A DNA stretch of 64,000 nucleotides from Limnohabitans sp. MMS-10A-192 (GTDB lineage Bacteria > Pseudomonadota > Gammaproteobacteria > Burkholderiales > Burkholderiaceae_C), in contig NZ_NERX01000001.1 in assembly GCF_003063335.1 (NCBI RefSeq), positions 434,001-498,000 of the forward strand, given 5' to 3'. The notes under the pieces are model-generated. The model made no database searches and was not told the origin of the DNA. It saw nothing but the letters and a program-made list of their open reading frames with translations. Shown piece by piece: positions 17,719-27,231 of the stretch; positions within the stretch are counted from its first letter, which is position 1, and every line of letters begins with the position of its first letter. The position numbers and the translations under genes are program-made.

Positions 17719-20700
17719 ATGTTTGCCCACCTGCGCCTCCACTCTGAATTTTCGGTCGTTGACTCCACTTGCCGCATCGACGATGTGGTCAAAATGGCCG
17801 CCAAGGACGGGCAGCCCGCCTTGGCCATCACCGATCTGAACAACCTGTTTGGCGGGGTCAAGTTCTACAAGGAAGGCCGCGGCAAGGGGGTCAAGCCCAT
17901 CCTGGGCGCGGAAATCAACCTCGAAGGTCTGGGTGGTGATGCGGGTGCACTGTCCCGTGTGATCTTGCTGGTGCAAAGCCACCAGGGCTACCTGAACATT
18001 TGCGAGTTGCTGGCGCGGGCCTGGACCCAAAACGTTGTCAAAGGCGTCGCGGTCGTCAAGTTGGACTGGCTCAAGGAGTTGTCCGAAGGCTTGATCTTGC
18101 TGTCTGGCGCACAGGCGGGGCCGGTGGGGCAGGCGATCGTGCAGGGCGACACCGACAAAGCGGCCGATGTGGCGCTGCAATTGGGCTCGATTTTCACGCA
18201 CCGTTTTTACCTGGAACTGCAACGCGCAGGCCGCCCCGAGGACGAGACCCAGGTGGCGGGCGCGGTGGCTTTGGCGGCACGTTTGCATTTGCCGGTGGTG
18301 GCCACGCACCCGGTGCAGTTCCATGCGGCAGAAGACTACGAAGCGCACGAGGCACGCGTGTGCATTTCCGAAGGCGAGATCCTGGCCAATCCGCGCCGCG
18401 TGCGCAAGTTCACGCGCGAGCAGTATTTCAAGTCGGCCGAGGAAATGTGCGCCTTGTTCGCCGATGTGCCCAGTGCCATTGCCAACACGCTCGAAATTGC
18501 CAAGCGCTGCAACCTGAGCTTGGTTCTGGGCAAGCCGCAGCTGCCCAATTTTCCGATTCCGCCGGTCAATGGCGTGGTCATGTCGGTGGACGATTATTTC
18601 CGCCATGTCTCGTTTGAAGGCCTGGAGGCGCGTCTTGCGCACCTGTACCCGGATGAGGCCAAGCGCAATGCCGAGCGCCAGCGCTATGTGGATCGACTGG
18701 AATTCGAGCTGGGCACCATTTTGAAGATGGGTTTCCCGGGCTACTTTTTGATTGTGGGTGACTTCATCCAGTGGGCCAAGGCCAACGGCTGCCCGGTGGG
18801 CCCCGGCCGGGGCTCTGGCGCGGGCTCGCTGGTGGCTTATGCGCTCAAGATCACGGATCTGGACCCGCTGCAATACAGCTTGCTGTTCGAGCGATTTTTG
18901 AACCCCGAGCGGGTGTCTATGCCCGACTTTGACATCGACTTTTGCCAAGGCAACCGCGACCGCGTGATCGATTACGTCAAGGAAAAATATGGCCGCGATG
19001 CGGTCTCGCAGATCGCCACCTTCGGCACTATGGCCGCGCGTGCGGCCATCCGTGACGTGGGCCGCGTGCTCGACATGAGCTACATGTTTTGCGATGGCAT
19101 CAGCAAGCTGATTCCCAACAAGCCGGGCATGTCGGTCACCTTGCAATACCCACCGGCCACGCCCAAAGAGGGTGACAAGAACAACTACGCGATCGCCATG
19201 GAGCCGATCCTGGCCGAGCGCATCGAGCGCGAAGAGGATGTGAAGACCCTGATCGAGCTGGCGCAAAAGCTCGAAGGCATGACCCGCAACATCGGCATGC
19301 ACGCCGGGGGCGTGTTGATCGCGCCGGGCAAGCTGACCGACTTTTGCCCGCTGTACCAGCAGCCCGGCAGCGAGTCGGCCGTGAGCCAGTACGACAAGGA
19401 CGATGTGGAGGCTGCGGGTCTCGTCAAGTTCGACTTCTTGGGCTTGGCCACGCTGACGATTTTGGAGATCGCCCGCGAGTTCATCATGAAGCGGCACAAG
19501 GGCCAGGAGAACTTCGCGTTTGAGAACATCCCGATCGACGATGCGGCGACCTACAAATTGTTCTCGGACGGCAAGACCGAAGCCGTGTTCCAGTTTGAAA
19601 GCCGAGGCATGCAGGGCATGCTGCGCGACGCCCGCCCGAGCCGCCTGGAAGACCTGATTGCGCTGAACGCCTTGTACCGCCCGGGCCCTATGGACCTGAT
19701 CCCCAGCTTTGTGGCGCGCAAGCACGGACGCGAGGTGGTGGAGTATCCGCACCCGGCCGTGGCCGACATGCTCTCAGAGACCTACGGCATCATGGTGTAC
19801 CAAGAGCAGGTGATGCAGACCGCGCAGATTTTGGGCGGTTACTCGCTCGGTGGCGCCGACTTGCTGCGCCGCGCCATGGGCAAGAAAAAAGCCGAAGAGA
19901 TGGCCGAGCACCGCGAGAAATTCCGTGCGGGCGCATTGGCCACCCACAACATCCCGCAGGACAAGGCCGACGAAGTCTTTGACCTGATGGAAAAGTTCGC
20001 GGGCTACGGCTTCAACAAGTCGCACGCGGCCGCGTATTCACTGCTGGCGTACCACACGGGCTGGCTCAAGGTGCACTACACCGCCGAGTTCTTCTGCGCC
20101 AACATGACGGTGGAAATGGACGACACCGACAAGCTCAAGGTGCTCTACGAAGACGCCTTGAAGTTCGGCATCACCTTTGACCCGCCCGATGTGAACCGGG
20201 GCCACTACCGCTTTGAGCCGGTCACCGACAAGGTCATTCGCTACGGTCTGGGCGCCATCAAGGGCACCGGCCAGCAGGCGATCGAGGCCATCGTGGCCGC
20301 ACGCAACGAAGGCGGCCCTTTCACCAGCTTGTTTGACTTTGCCGTGCGCGTGGACCGCACCCGCATCAACAAACGCACGGTGGACGCGCTCATCAAGGCA
20401 GGCGCTTTCGACTCGCTGCACATGAACCGTGCCGCCTTGTCGGCCAGCATCGACCGGGCCTTCGAGTTTTCGAACGCCACCACGGCCAACGCCAACCAAG
20501 GCGGTTTGTTCGACATGCTGGGCGACGATTCGCACGGCTCCAGCACGCAAGAGCCTGACTTGGTGGATGTGTTGCCCTGGGGCATCAAGGAGCGCTTGCT
20601 GCTGGAAAAAACTGCCGTGGGTTTTTACCTCTCAGGCCACCTGTTCGACGCGGTGGAGCGGGAAGTGCGTCAGTTCGCGCGCCGCAAGATCGACGACCTG

Positions 20701-21285
20701 ATCGACAGCCGCGAGCCACAGCTGATGGCCGGTATCGTGAGCGATCTGCGCATCATCAACGGCCAGCGCGGCAAAGTGGCCATCTTCAAGCTCGATGACA
20801 AGTCGGGCGTGATGGAAGCCACCGCCGACGAAAGCCTGATCAACTCGGCCAAGCACCTGCTGAAAGACGATGAGCTCATCATCGTCACCGCCAAGATGCA
20901 AGCCGACCGTTTTTCGGGTGGCTTTCGCCTCAAGATGGAGCAGATCATGGATCTGGGTCAGGCCCGTTGCCGATACGGCAAATACCTGCGTGTGGCCGTG
21001 AATGGCCGCGCGCCGGACATTGCCCGCCTGGTCAAAGAGTTCCCGGCACAGCGCGAGCAAACCGAGCAGGGCGAGCTGGTGCGCGGTTTGCCGGTGCGCT
21101 TGCAACTGGAGCGACGCAATGAAGCACTGGGTGCACGGGCGGAGTTGGCGCTGGGCGAACAGGCCCGGTTCTTCCCCTCGGATGCGGCTTTGGCCAGCTG
21201 GATGGCCCAGGCCGATCAGGGTCAGGCGCATATCGTGTACGAGGACAACAACCCCATCCTGACTTTGCGCACGGTGTCGCAATAA
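17719..21285 (+). CDS. dnaE: DNA polymerase III subunit alpha
   Basis: Replicative polymerase catalytic subunit, 1188 aa. N-terminal PHP domain (HLRLHSEFSVVDS), polymerase core with GPGRGSGAGSL and the metal-binding PDFDIDF (Asp403, Asp405, matching E. coli 401/403), third aspartate Asp572 in KFDFLGL, then the NKSHAAAYSLL helix-hairpin region and a C-terminal OB fold. Two in-frame ATGs exist (17710 and 17719); 17719 gives the family-like start MFAHLRLH, but a good ribosome site is absent for either, and a TACAAT box lies at 17706-17711, so a leaderless start is possible. It converges with tolA. Confidence 0.97.
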   Translation: MFAHLRLHSEFSVVDSTCRIDDVVKMAAKDGQPALAITDLNNLFGGVKFYKEGRGKGVKPILGAEINLEGLGGDAGALSRVILLVQSHQGYLNICELLARAWTQNVVKGVAVVKLDWLKELSEGLILLSGAQAGPVGQAIVQGDTDKAADVALQLGSIFTHRFYLELQRAGRPEDETQVAGAVALAARLHLPVVATHPVQFHAAEDYEAHEARVCISEGEILANPRRVRKFTREQYFKSAEEMCALFADVPSAIANTLEIAKRCNLSLVLGKPQLPNFPIPPVNGVVMSVDDYFRHVSFEGLEARLAHLYPDEAKRNAERQRYVDRLEFELGTILKMGFPGYFLIVGDFIQWAKANGCPVGPGRGSGAGSLVAYALKITDLDPLQYSLLFERFLNPERVSMPDFDIDFCQGNRDRVIDYVKEKYGRDAVSQIATFGTMAARAAIRDVGRVLDMSYMFCDGISKLIPNKPGMSVTLQYPPATPKEGDKNNYAIAMEPILAERIEREEDVKTLIELAQKLEGMTRNIGMHAGGVLIAPGKLTDFCPLYQQPGSESAVSQYDKDDVEAAGLVKFDFLGLATLTILEIAREFIMKRHKGQENFAFENIPIDDAATYKLFSDGKTEAVFQFESRGMQGMLRDARPSRLEDLIALNALYRPGPMDLIPSFVARKHGREVVEYPHPAVADMLSETYGIMVYQEQVMQTAQILGGYSLGGADLLRRAMGKKKAEEMAEHREKFRAGALATHNIPQDKADEVFDLMEKFAGYGFNKSHAAAYSLLAYHTGWLKVHYTAEFFCANMTVEMDDTDKLKVLYEDALKFGITFDPPDVNRGHYRFEPVTDKVIRYGLGAIKGTGQQAIEAIVAARNEGGPFTSLFDFAVRVDRTRINKRTVDALIKAGAFDSLHMNRAALSASIDRAFEFSNATTANANQGGLFDMLGDDSHGSSTQEPDLVDVLPWGIKERLLLEKTAVGFYLSGHLFDAVEREVRQFARRKIDDLIDSREPQLMAGIVSDLRIINGQRGKVAIFKLDDKSGVMEATADESLINSAKHLLKDDELIIVTAKMQADRFSGGFRLKMEQIMDLGQARCRYGKYLRVAVNGRAPDIARLVKEFPAQREQTEQGELVRGLPVRLQLERRNEALGARAELALGEQARFFPSDAALASWMAQADQGQAHIVYEDNNPILTLRTVSQ

Positions 21286-21366
21286 GGCGTTGGGGACCAA
21301 GCCCGGGCTGGGGTTCAGACCACCGGCCTGCAAAAGTCCGGCCGCAAGGGCGGGCCGTTGTTCCGC

Positions 21367-22338
21367 TCAGTCCTGCGGCCTGAAGCCCAACACAATGACC
21401 GAGGGCACGCGGCCATCGGTGTCCTTGGGGAAGACTTCGGTTTTGTCGATCGCGCGCAGCACAGCATCGTCCCAAGCGCGGTTGCCGCTCGTTTGCACAA
21501 TGCGGCGGCTGAGGATGGTGCCATCCGGGCTGACCTTGACTTCCACCTCGGCGCGCGGGTTGCCCGCCACATCGCCCGGGTAGCTGATGTTGGGCTTGAT
21601 GCGGCCAACCAGGCGACCGGCATAACTGGACGAGGGGCCCGATGATTTGAGCGCGCTGCCGGTGGCATTCTCACCACCCGAGGCACCGGCCAGACCCTGC
21701 ATGCGCTTGAGGTTTTCGTTGCGCATGGCGTCCATGCGGGCGGCATCGGCTTTGGCATCGGCCGCCTTTTTGGCATCGTCCTGCTTGCGTTTCTTGGCAT
21801 CCGCCTCGGCTTTCTCGGCGGCCTTTTTCTTTTCAAGCGCTTTGTCTTCTTGCGCTTTTTTCTCTTTTTCGGCCTTTTCTTTGGCGGCTTTTTCTTCTTT
21901 TTCACGCTCTTTGCGCTTGAGCTCGGCTTTTTCCTTCTCCAGCTTTTCGGCCTCTTTTTTCTTCTCCAGCTGCTTTTTCTTTTCGAGCGCTATCTGCGCA
22001 TCGCGGCGCTCGATTTCCGGATCGGGCGTGGGCGGTGGGGTCGGTTTGGCCTTCGGTTCAGGCTTGGGTTCAGGTTTAGGGGGCTCGGGTTCGGGCTGCG
22101 GTGCAGGTGGCGGCTCTTGCAAGCGAGGCGCTGCCGCTTGCGGCGTGGCCGACCACAGCTCGGCTTCAGCTTGCACGACTTGGGGTTGGGTGCGCCACTG
22201 GGTGGCCAAGGCCAGGGCCAGGAAGAGGGCCGCATGCGCTGCGATCGCGATCACCAGCGAACGCTGACGCCCCTCCGGTGCAGGCGGTGCAAACTCCAGG
22301 TGCGGTGCGGGGCGTTGGCTCACAGCCGAATTCCTCAT
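21367..22338 (-). CDS. tolA: Cell envelope integrity protein TolA
   Basis: 323-aa inner-membrane protein that links TolQR energy to the outer membrane during constriction. One N-terminal membrane span (about 30-48), a Pro/Glu/Lys-rich stretch, a long Lys/Glu/Ala-rich helix (about 105-215) that spans the periplasm, and a C-terminal TonB/TolA domain (from about 240, with AEVEVKVSPDGT). ATG 22338 lies 7 bases after the tolR stop. tolB and pal, which normally follow, are not here; dnaE converges 81 bases on. Confidence 0.92.
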   Translation of the reverse strand: MRNSAVSQRPAPHLEFAPPAPEGRQRSLVIAIAAHAALFLALALATQWRTQPQVVQAEAELWSATPQAAAPRLQEPPPAPQPEPEPPKPEPKPEPKAKPTPPPTPDPEIERRDAQIALEKKKQLEKKKEAEKLEKEKAELKRKEREKEEKAAKEKAEKEKKAQEDKALEKKKAAEKAEADAKKRKQDDAKKAADAKADAARMDAMRNENLKRMQGLAGASGGENATGSALKSSGPSSSYAGRLVGRIKPNISYPGDVAGNPRAEVEVKVSPDGTILSRRIVQTSGNRAWDDAVLRAIDKTEVFPKDTDGRVPSVIVLGFRPQD

Positions 22339-22345
22339 GGAGACT

Positions 22346-22765
22346 TCAAGGGGCCAACTGCACAGACAAGCCCACGCGTGCAACGCCAGTGCGTTGCAGG
22401 CTGTCCATGACCTTGACCACGGTTTCGTATTTCACCGTGCGGTCGGCACTGATGACGACGGCGGTGTTGCCGTCTTGACCGATCATGTTTTTCACACTGG
22501 CTGCCACGCTGCTCAGGGTGGCGCTGTCGGTTTTGCCCTCGCTGACCAGCTCGAGCCGTTCGTCTTTCTGAATCACGACCTGGATGACTTTGTCGGGTTG
22601 TTTGGCGGCTTTGCCCACGCTGGGCAGGTCCACCATGCTGGGTGTGATCATGGGGGCGGTCACCATGAAGATGATCAGCAAGACCAGCATCACGTCGATG
22701 AAGGGCACCATGTTGATTTCTGCGATGGTGCGGCGACCGCGACCCCGGGATGAAACGGCGGGCAT
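22346..22765 (-). CDS. tolR: Tol-Pal system protein TolR (ExbD/TolR family)
   Basis: 139 aa. One N-terminal membrane span with the proton-path aspartate Asp24 in NMVPFIDVMLVLLIIFMV, followed by a periplasmic ExbD/TolR domain. Together with TolQ it forms the proton-driven motor for TolA. It lies 12 bases from tolQ. Confidence 0.95.
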   Translation of the reverse strand: MPAVSSRGRGRRTIAEINMVPFIDVMLVLLIIFMVTAPMITPSMVDLPSVGKAAKQPDKVIQVVIQKDERLELVSEGKTDSATLSSVAASVKNMIGQDGNTAVVISADRTVKYETVVKVMDSLQRTGVARVGLSVQLAP

Positions 22766-22777
22766 GCGGTGCTCCTT

Positions 22778-23482
22778 TCAGTGGCCAGACGCCGAGCTGC
22801 TGGTACCGGCTGAGCCCAGGCTGCGCTGCAGGATGTTGGAGAACTCTTCGATGAAGGTTTCCATCTTGATGGCGATGCGGTCCACATCGTGCGAGAAGCG
22901 GTTGTAGGCCAGCACCGCCGGAATCGCCGCGAACAGGCCGATGGCGGTGGCGACCAAGGCTTCGGCAATGCCGGGCGCCACGGTGGCCAAGGTCACTTGT
23001 TGCAAGCTGGCCAAGCCGGTGAAGGCGTGCATGATGCCCAACACGGTGCCGAACAAGCCGACATAGGGCGAGATCGAACCGACCGAGGCCAGGAAAGCCA
23101 GCTGGGCTTCGGCCACATCCATCTCGCGCTGGAAGCTGGCACGCATGGCGCGGCGTGCACCGTCGAGCAAGGTTCCTGCATCGCTGATGCGGCGCTCTCG
23201 CAGTTTTTGGTATTCGCGCATGCCGCTGGCAAAAATGCGTTCCATGGGGCCGGCCATCTTGGCGTTTTGTGTGGCGGCGTTGAACAGCTCATTGAGGCTG
23301 GTGCCCGACCAGAACACCCGCTCGAATTCTTCGTTGAGGTTTTTGATGCGCTTGAGCGCAGACAGTTTGCGCGCGATGGCCGCCCAGCTGGTGACCGAGA
23401 TGGTCAGCAAGATGGCAACCACCAGTTGCACCACGAAGCTGGCGTGCAGCAACAAGGAAACGATGGACATATCTTGGTTCAT
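22778..23482 (-). CDS. tolQ: Tol-Pal system protein TolQ (MotA/TolQ/ExbB family)
   Basis: 234 aa with the family topology: an N-terminal span (about 8-32), a cytoplasmic domain, and two C-terminal spans around SVGSISPYVGLFGTVLGIM and IAEALVATAIGLFAAIPAV. Forms the stator ring around TolR. Its ATG overlaps the ybgC stop by 4 bases (ATGA), showing translational coupling. Confidence 0.96.
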   Translation of the reverse strand: MNQDMSIVSLLLHASFVVQLVVAILLTISVTSWAAIARKLSALKRIKNLNEEFERVFWSGTSLNELFNAATQNAKMAGPMERIFASGMREYQKLRERRISDAGTLLDGARRAMRASFQREMDVAEAQLAFLASVGSISPYVGLFGTVLGIMHAFTGLASLQQVTLATVAPGIAEALVATAIGLFAAIPAVLAYNRFSHDVDRIAIKMETFIEEFSNILQRSLGSAGTSSSASGH

Positions 23483-23898
23483 TTCAGGGCTTCCAGAACG
23501 GGGGCCGGAATGCGGCCCGGTTTCAAAGTTTGGCTGTCCACCCAGCCCAGGCGGATCGTGCCTTCGGCCAGGAGTCGGTCGGTTTTGCCCGGCGTGCGCA
23601 GATACGCTCGCTGGGCAATGGTGAGGCTCACGCGACCGGCGTCTTGCAGCTCGGCGGTGACCACCAGGGTGTCGTCCAGCCGGGCGGGTGAATGGTATTT
23701 GACGGTGGTTTCACTCACCACGAACATGCCGCCCGATTCATCGCGCAGCACCTGTTGACCAAAGCCCAATGCGCGCAGCCATTCGGTGCGTGCGCGCTCA
23801 AAGAATTTGAGGTAGTTGGCATAGAACACGATGCCCCCGGCATCGGTGTCTTCCCAATAGATGCGGATCGGGAACTGAAAGGGTGTCATGTCGCTCAT
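23479..23898 (-). CDS. ybgC: Tol-Pal associated acyl-CoA thioesterase
   Basis: 139-aa hot-dog-fold thioesterase that hydrolyses short-chain or phospholipid-related acyl-CoA at the membrane. The active-site motif EDTDAGGIVFYANYLKFFE contains the catalytic aspartate Asp19. It overlaps the genes on both sides by 4 bases (aminotransferase upstream, tolQ downstream). Confidence 0.94.
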   Translation of the reverse strand: MSDMTPFQFPIRIYWEDTDAGGIVFYANYLKFFERARTEWLRALGFGQQVLRDESGGMFVVSETTVKYHSPARLDDTLVVTAELQDAGRVSLTIAQRAYLRTPGKTDRLLAEGTIRLGWVDSQTLKPGRIPAPVLEALK

Positions 23899-25082
23899 GG
23901 CTTTAACCAGGCTTTCAGGCGGGCGATGGCAGTTTGCAATTCGGCCATCGAGTTGGCGGTGGAAAAACGCACAAAGCGAGCGGTTTGGTCGGTGCCAAAG
24001 TCGCGGCCCGGTGTGATGGCCACATGGGCATTTTCCAGCGCAGCAAAAGCGAAGTCCCAGCTGTCTTTCAGGCCCAGTTGTTGGCAGGCGGCGGTGCAGT
24101 CAGCCCAGGCGTAAAACGCGCCATCGGGCGCCACGGGCACGGTCAAGCCCAGCTCGTTCAGGGCCGGAATGAAGTAGTCGCGCCGGGCTTTGAATTCCGC
24201 GCGGCGGCGCTCGTATTCGGCCAGGCTCTCGGGTTCAAAGCAGGCCAGCGCTGCTTGTTGGGCCACGGTGCTGGCACAGATGAACAGGTTTTGCGCCAAG
24301 CGCTCGAGCACCGGCACTAGGGCATCGGGCACCACCAGCCAACCCAGGCGCCAACCGGTCATGTTGAAGTACTTGCTGAAACTGTTGATGCTGACGATGT
24401 CATCGCCCAAAGCGAGGGCGCTCTGGCCAAACTGCTCGTCGTGGCTCAGGCCCAGGTAAATCTCGTCGATCAGGGTGATGCCGCCACGGCTGCGCACCAC
24501 CTCATGGATGCGCCGCAACTCGGCCGGCTCGATGGACGTGCCCGTGGGGTTGGAGGGCGAGGCCAGCAACACGCCACGTGTGTGGGGCCCCCAGGCGCCA
24601 GCCACTTTGTCCGCACTGAGCTGGAAGCGCTCTTCGGCGGTGGTGGGGATCAACTTGGCCACACCTTCTGCGGCGCTCACAAAGTGGCGGTTGCAGGGGT
24701 AGCTGGGGTCCGGCATCAGGATTTCATCGCCGCGATCGATCAAGGCCAGGCAAGCCAATTGCAAAGCGGCCGAGGCGCCTGCGGTGATGACGATGCGGTT
24801 GGCAGGCACCTGCACGCCAAAGCGAGAGCCGTACCAATCGCTGATGGCTTGGCGCAAAGGTTCCAGACCCAGAGCGGGGGTGTATTGGGTTTGGCCTGCA
24901 TCGATGGCCGCTTGTGCGGCTTGCTGCACCAGGGGCGGGGCGGTGAAGTCGGGCTCGCCGATGTTGAGGAACACCACCGGGCGGTCGGTGTGGGCCACTT
25001 CGCGGGCTTTTTGCGAGGCGGCCTTGGCCACCTCCATCACGTAAAACGGCTCGATCCGCTCGGCACGCTGAGAGATGCGCAT
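23895..25082 (-). CDS. PLP-dependent class I/II aminotransferase
   Basis: 395-aa fold-type I aminotransferase. The PLP lysine is Lys237 in NSFSKYFNMTGWRLGW; SPSNPTGT binds the substrate carboxylate and IDEIYLGL carries the PLP-pyridine aspartate. Substrate is uncertain; the family covers aspartate, alanine and aromatic aminotransferases. It lies 15 bases after nusB and overlaps ybgC by 4 bases, so it is part of the long rib-tol run; the metabolic reason is not obvious. Confidence 0.9.
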   Translation of the reverse strand: MRISQRAERIEPFYVMEVAKAASQKAREVAHTDRPVVFLNIGEPDFTAPPLVQQAAQAAIDAGQTQYTPALGLEPLRQAISDWYGSRFGVQVPANRIVITAGASAALQLACLALIDRGDEILMPDPSYPCNRHFVSAAEGVAKLIPTTAEERFQLSADKVAGAWGPHTRGVLLASPSNPTGTSIEPAELRRIHEVVRSRGGITLIDEIYLGLSHDEQFGQSALALGDDIVSINSFSKYFNMTGWRLGWLVVPDALVPVLERLAQNLFICASTVAQQAALACFEPESLAEYERRRAEFKARRDYFIPALNELGLTVPVAPDGAFYAWADCTAACQQLGLKDSWDFAFAALENAHVAITPGRDFGTDQTARFVRFSTANSMAELQTAIARLKAWLKP

Positions 25083-25097
25083 GTTCGGCGTGTGGCG

Positions 25098-25604
25098 TTA
25101 CTTGATGCGACCGGCCTGGCGGTCGGCTTGCACTTCGGCGGCACGCAGCTCGGGGGCCAAGCCACCCAGCACGGCGTTGACGTATTTGTGACCGTCGGTG
25201 CCGCCAAAGTCCTTGGCCAGCTCGATGCACTCGTTGAGGACCACGCGCCAAGGCACGTCGAGGCAGTGTTGCAATTCGTAGACGCCGATCCACATCACGG
25301 CGTGTTCAACAGGCGAGATCTCGGCAAAACTGCGGTCCAGCTTCGGCGCAATCAGGGCGTCCAGGGCTTGCGCTTGTTCGGTGCAGCCGTAGAGCAGGGC
25401 GTCGTAGTGGGCCGAGTCGGCTTTGTGAAAGCCAGACAGGTCACGGGTGAAGACGTCGATGTCCGAGGCTTCGTTCTTGCCCACAATATGTTGGTACAGC
25501 GCCTGCAGCGCAAATTCGCGCGAGCGGCTGCGGGCTGGCTTGGCCGAGGACTTGCGCGTGCCTGCAGCGACTGTCGTGTCGCTTGTGGAGGTCTGATCGT
25601 TCAT
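25098..25604 (-). CDS. nusB: Transcription antitermination factor NusB
   Basis: 168 aa, all-helical NusB fold ([16 protein letters not shown] opening, [11 protein letters not shown] and [15 protein letters not shown] core). Binds boxA RNA with NusE/S10 for rRNA antitermination. A basic Ser/Thr-rich N-terminal tail of about 28 residues precedes the domain. Its start codon overlaps the ribH stop by one base, the common ribH-nusB coupling. Confidence 0.96.
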   Translation of the reverse strand: MNDQTSTSDTTVAAGTRKSSAKPARSRSREFALQALYQHIVGKNEASDIDVFTRDLSGFHKADSAHYDALLYGCTEQAQALDALIAPKLDRSFAEISPVEHAVMWIGVYELQHCLDVPWRVVLNECIELAKDFGGTDGHKYVNAVLGGLAPELRAAEVQADRQAGRIK

Positions 25605-26107
25605 CAGGCGTTCTCTTCGTCGTCAAGTTCTTCGGCCAGATCGGCCGACAAGTCGTCCATGATGCAGGCCATCTCGACCGCCACGCGGGCAGCATCGCGG
25701 CCTTTTTCGGTCTGGCGCACGATGGCTTGTTCCAGGTTTTCAGTGGTCAAAATCGCGTTGGCGATCGGCAGGTTGTAGTCCAGCGACACGCGGCTCACGC
25801 CGGCACCGGATTCGTTGGCCACCAGCTCAAAGTGGTAGGTCTCGCCACGGATGATGCAGCCAAGAGCGATCAATGCGTCGTATTCGGCCCGCTCGGCCAT
25901 GGCTTGCAGGGCCACAGGCACTTCCAGCGCGCCGGGCACCATGACGTGGTCGATGCTGGTCACGCCCAGTGCTTCGAGTTCGGCGATGCAGGCTTTGGCC
26001 AGGGCGTTGGTGATGTCTTCGTTGAATCGGGCTTGCACGATACCGATGTGCAGGAATTGCCCGTCGAGTTCTTGTTCTTGACCTTTGTTCGCTTCGAGCA
26101 TGTTCAT
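25604..26107 (-). CDS. ribH: 6,7-dimethyl-8-ribityllumazine synthase
   Basis: Condenses 5-amino-6-ribitylamino-uracil with dihydroxybutanone phosphate, the penultimate riboflavin step. 167 aa. Conserved blocks: [34 protein letters not shown] with the catalytic histidine region. Start 26107 overlaps the ribB stop as ATGA; the next ATG at 26101 is a possible alternative. The acidic C-terminus ([13 protein letters not shown]) is slightly longer than usual. Confidence 0.96.
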   Translation of the reverse strand: MNMLEANKGQEQELDGQFLHIGIVQARFNEDITNALAKACIAELEALGVTSIDHVMVPGALEVPVALQAMAERAEYDALIALGCIIRGETYHFELVANESGAGVSRVSLDYNLPIANAILTTENLEQAIVRQTEKGRDAARVAVEMACIMDDLSADLAEELDDEENA

Positions 26108-27231
26108 TCCTTGGGGATGTAGCCGGTGATTTCGAGGCCGTAGCCGGTCATGCTGGGCATGCGGCGGGGTTGACCCATGAGTTTCATTTTGTGCACGCCG
26201 CATTCGCGCAGGATTTGGGCGCCGACGCCATACGTGCGCAAGTCCATCTTGCCGCGCTCGGGTGCTTGGGCCGAGCGGGCGCGGCCTTCAAACTGGGCCA
26301 GCAGCTGGTCGGCCGATTCGCCGCAGTTGAGCAGCACGGCCACGCCGCAGCCTTGGGCGTTGATGTATTGCAAGCTGGTGTCCAGGCTCCAGGAGTGCAT
26401 GGCGCGGTTGACTTCCAGGGCATCCAGCACCGACAGCGGCTCGTGCACGCGCACAGGCACTTCCTGGTCGGCCGACCATTGGCCTTTGACCAAAGCCAAG
26501 TGCACGGTCTGGCTGGGTTGGTCGCGAAACGCGTGGGCGGTGAATTCGCCGTGGGCGGTTTGCAGCGTGCGGCTGCCGATGCGCTCGACCAGCGATTCGT
26601 TGCGGCTGCGGTATTGGATCAGGTCGGCGATGGTGCCGATTTTGAGGCCGTGTTCGGCGGCGAAGATTTGCAGATCAGGCAGACGGGCCATGGTGCCGTC
26701 GTCTTTCATGATCTCGCAGATCACGGACGATGCGCTGCAACCGGCCATGGCGGCCAGGTCGCAACCGGCTTCTGTGTGCCCTGCGCGCATGAGCACGCCG
26801 CCATCCACCGCTTGCAGCGGAAAGATGTGACCGGGCTGCACCAGGTCGGTGGGCTGGGTGTTGCGCGCCACGGCCACTTGCACGGTCTTGGCGCGGTCGG
26901 CGGCGGATATGCCGGTGGTCACGCCTTCGGCCGCTTCGATGGAGACGGTGAACGCGGTGCTGTACACGGTGCCGTTGCGCGCTGCCATGGGCGGGAGCTT
27001 CAAGAATTCGCAACGCTCGCGGGTGAGGGTCAGGCAAATCAGGCCACGGCCAAAGCGGGCCATGAAGTTGATGGCTTCGGGCGTGACGTGGTCAGAGGCC
27101 AGCACCAGATCGCCTTCGTTTTCGCGGTCTTCTTCATCGACCAGGATCACGATGCGACCGGCTTTCATCTCGGCCACGATCTCTTCGACAGGCGAGATCG
27201 CCACGGGGGTCAGTGTCGCGGGGGCGTTCAT
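26104..27231 (-). CDS. ribB: 3,4-dihydroxy-2-butanone-4-phosphate synthase with degenerate GTP cyclohydrolase II domain
   Basis: 375 aa. The N-terminal DHBP synthase domain (about 1-210) is intact: [11 protein letters not shown] (acidic metal loop), [17 protein letters not shown]. The C-terminal half (about 215-375) aligns by length with GTP cyclohydrolase II but lacks the zinc-binding C-x10-C-x-C motif: where the cysteines should be the sequence reads [17 protein letters not shown]. So only the RibB step (ribulose-5-phosphate to DHBP) is supported; this is the RibBX-like arrangement, and a separate RibA must exist elsewhere. Overlaps ribE and ribH by 4 bases each. Confidence 0.93.
   Translation of the reverse strand: MNAPATLTPVAISPVEEIVAEMKAGRIVILVDEEDRENEGDLVLASDHVTPEAINFMARFGRGLICLTLTRERCEFLKLPPMAARNGTVYSTAFTVSIEAAEGVTTGISAADRAKTVQVAVARNTQPTDLVQPGHIFPLQAVDGGVLMRAGHTEAGCDLAAMAGCSASSVICEIMKDDGTMARLPDLQIFAAEHGLKIGTIADLIQYRSRNESLVERIGSRTLQTAHGEFTAHAFRDQPSQTVHLALVKGQWSADQEVPVRVHEPLSVLDALEVNRAMHSWSLDTSLQYINAQGCGVAVLLNCGESADQLLAQFEGRARSAQAPERGKMDLRTYGVGAQILRECGVHKMKLMGQPRRMPSMTGYGLEITGYIPKE

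Noticed and set aside
17674-19752. 692-codon open frame on the minus strand opposite dnaE
   Set aside because: It is fully antisense to conserved dnaE coding sequence, is His/Gln/Arg-rich with no domain, and arises from the GC-biased codon use of the real gene.
21740-22010. Low-complexity Lys/Glu repeat that could look like a tandem repeat array
   Set aside because: It is the TolA periplasmic helix; there are no regular repeat units or spacers, so it is neither CRISPR nor a minisatellite.
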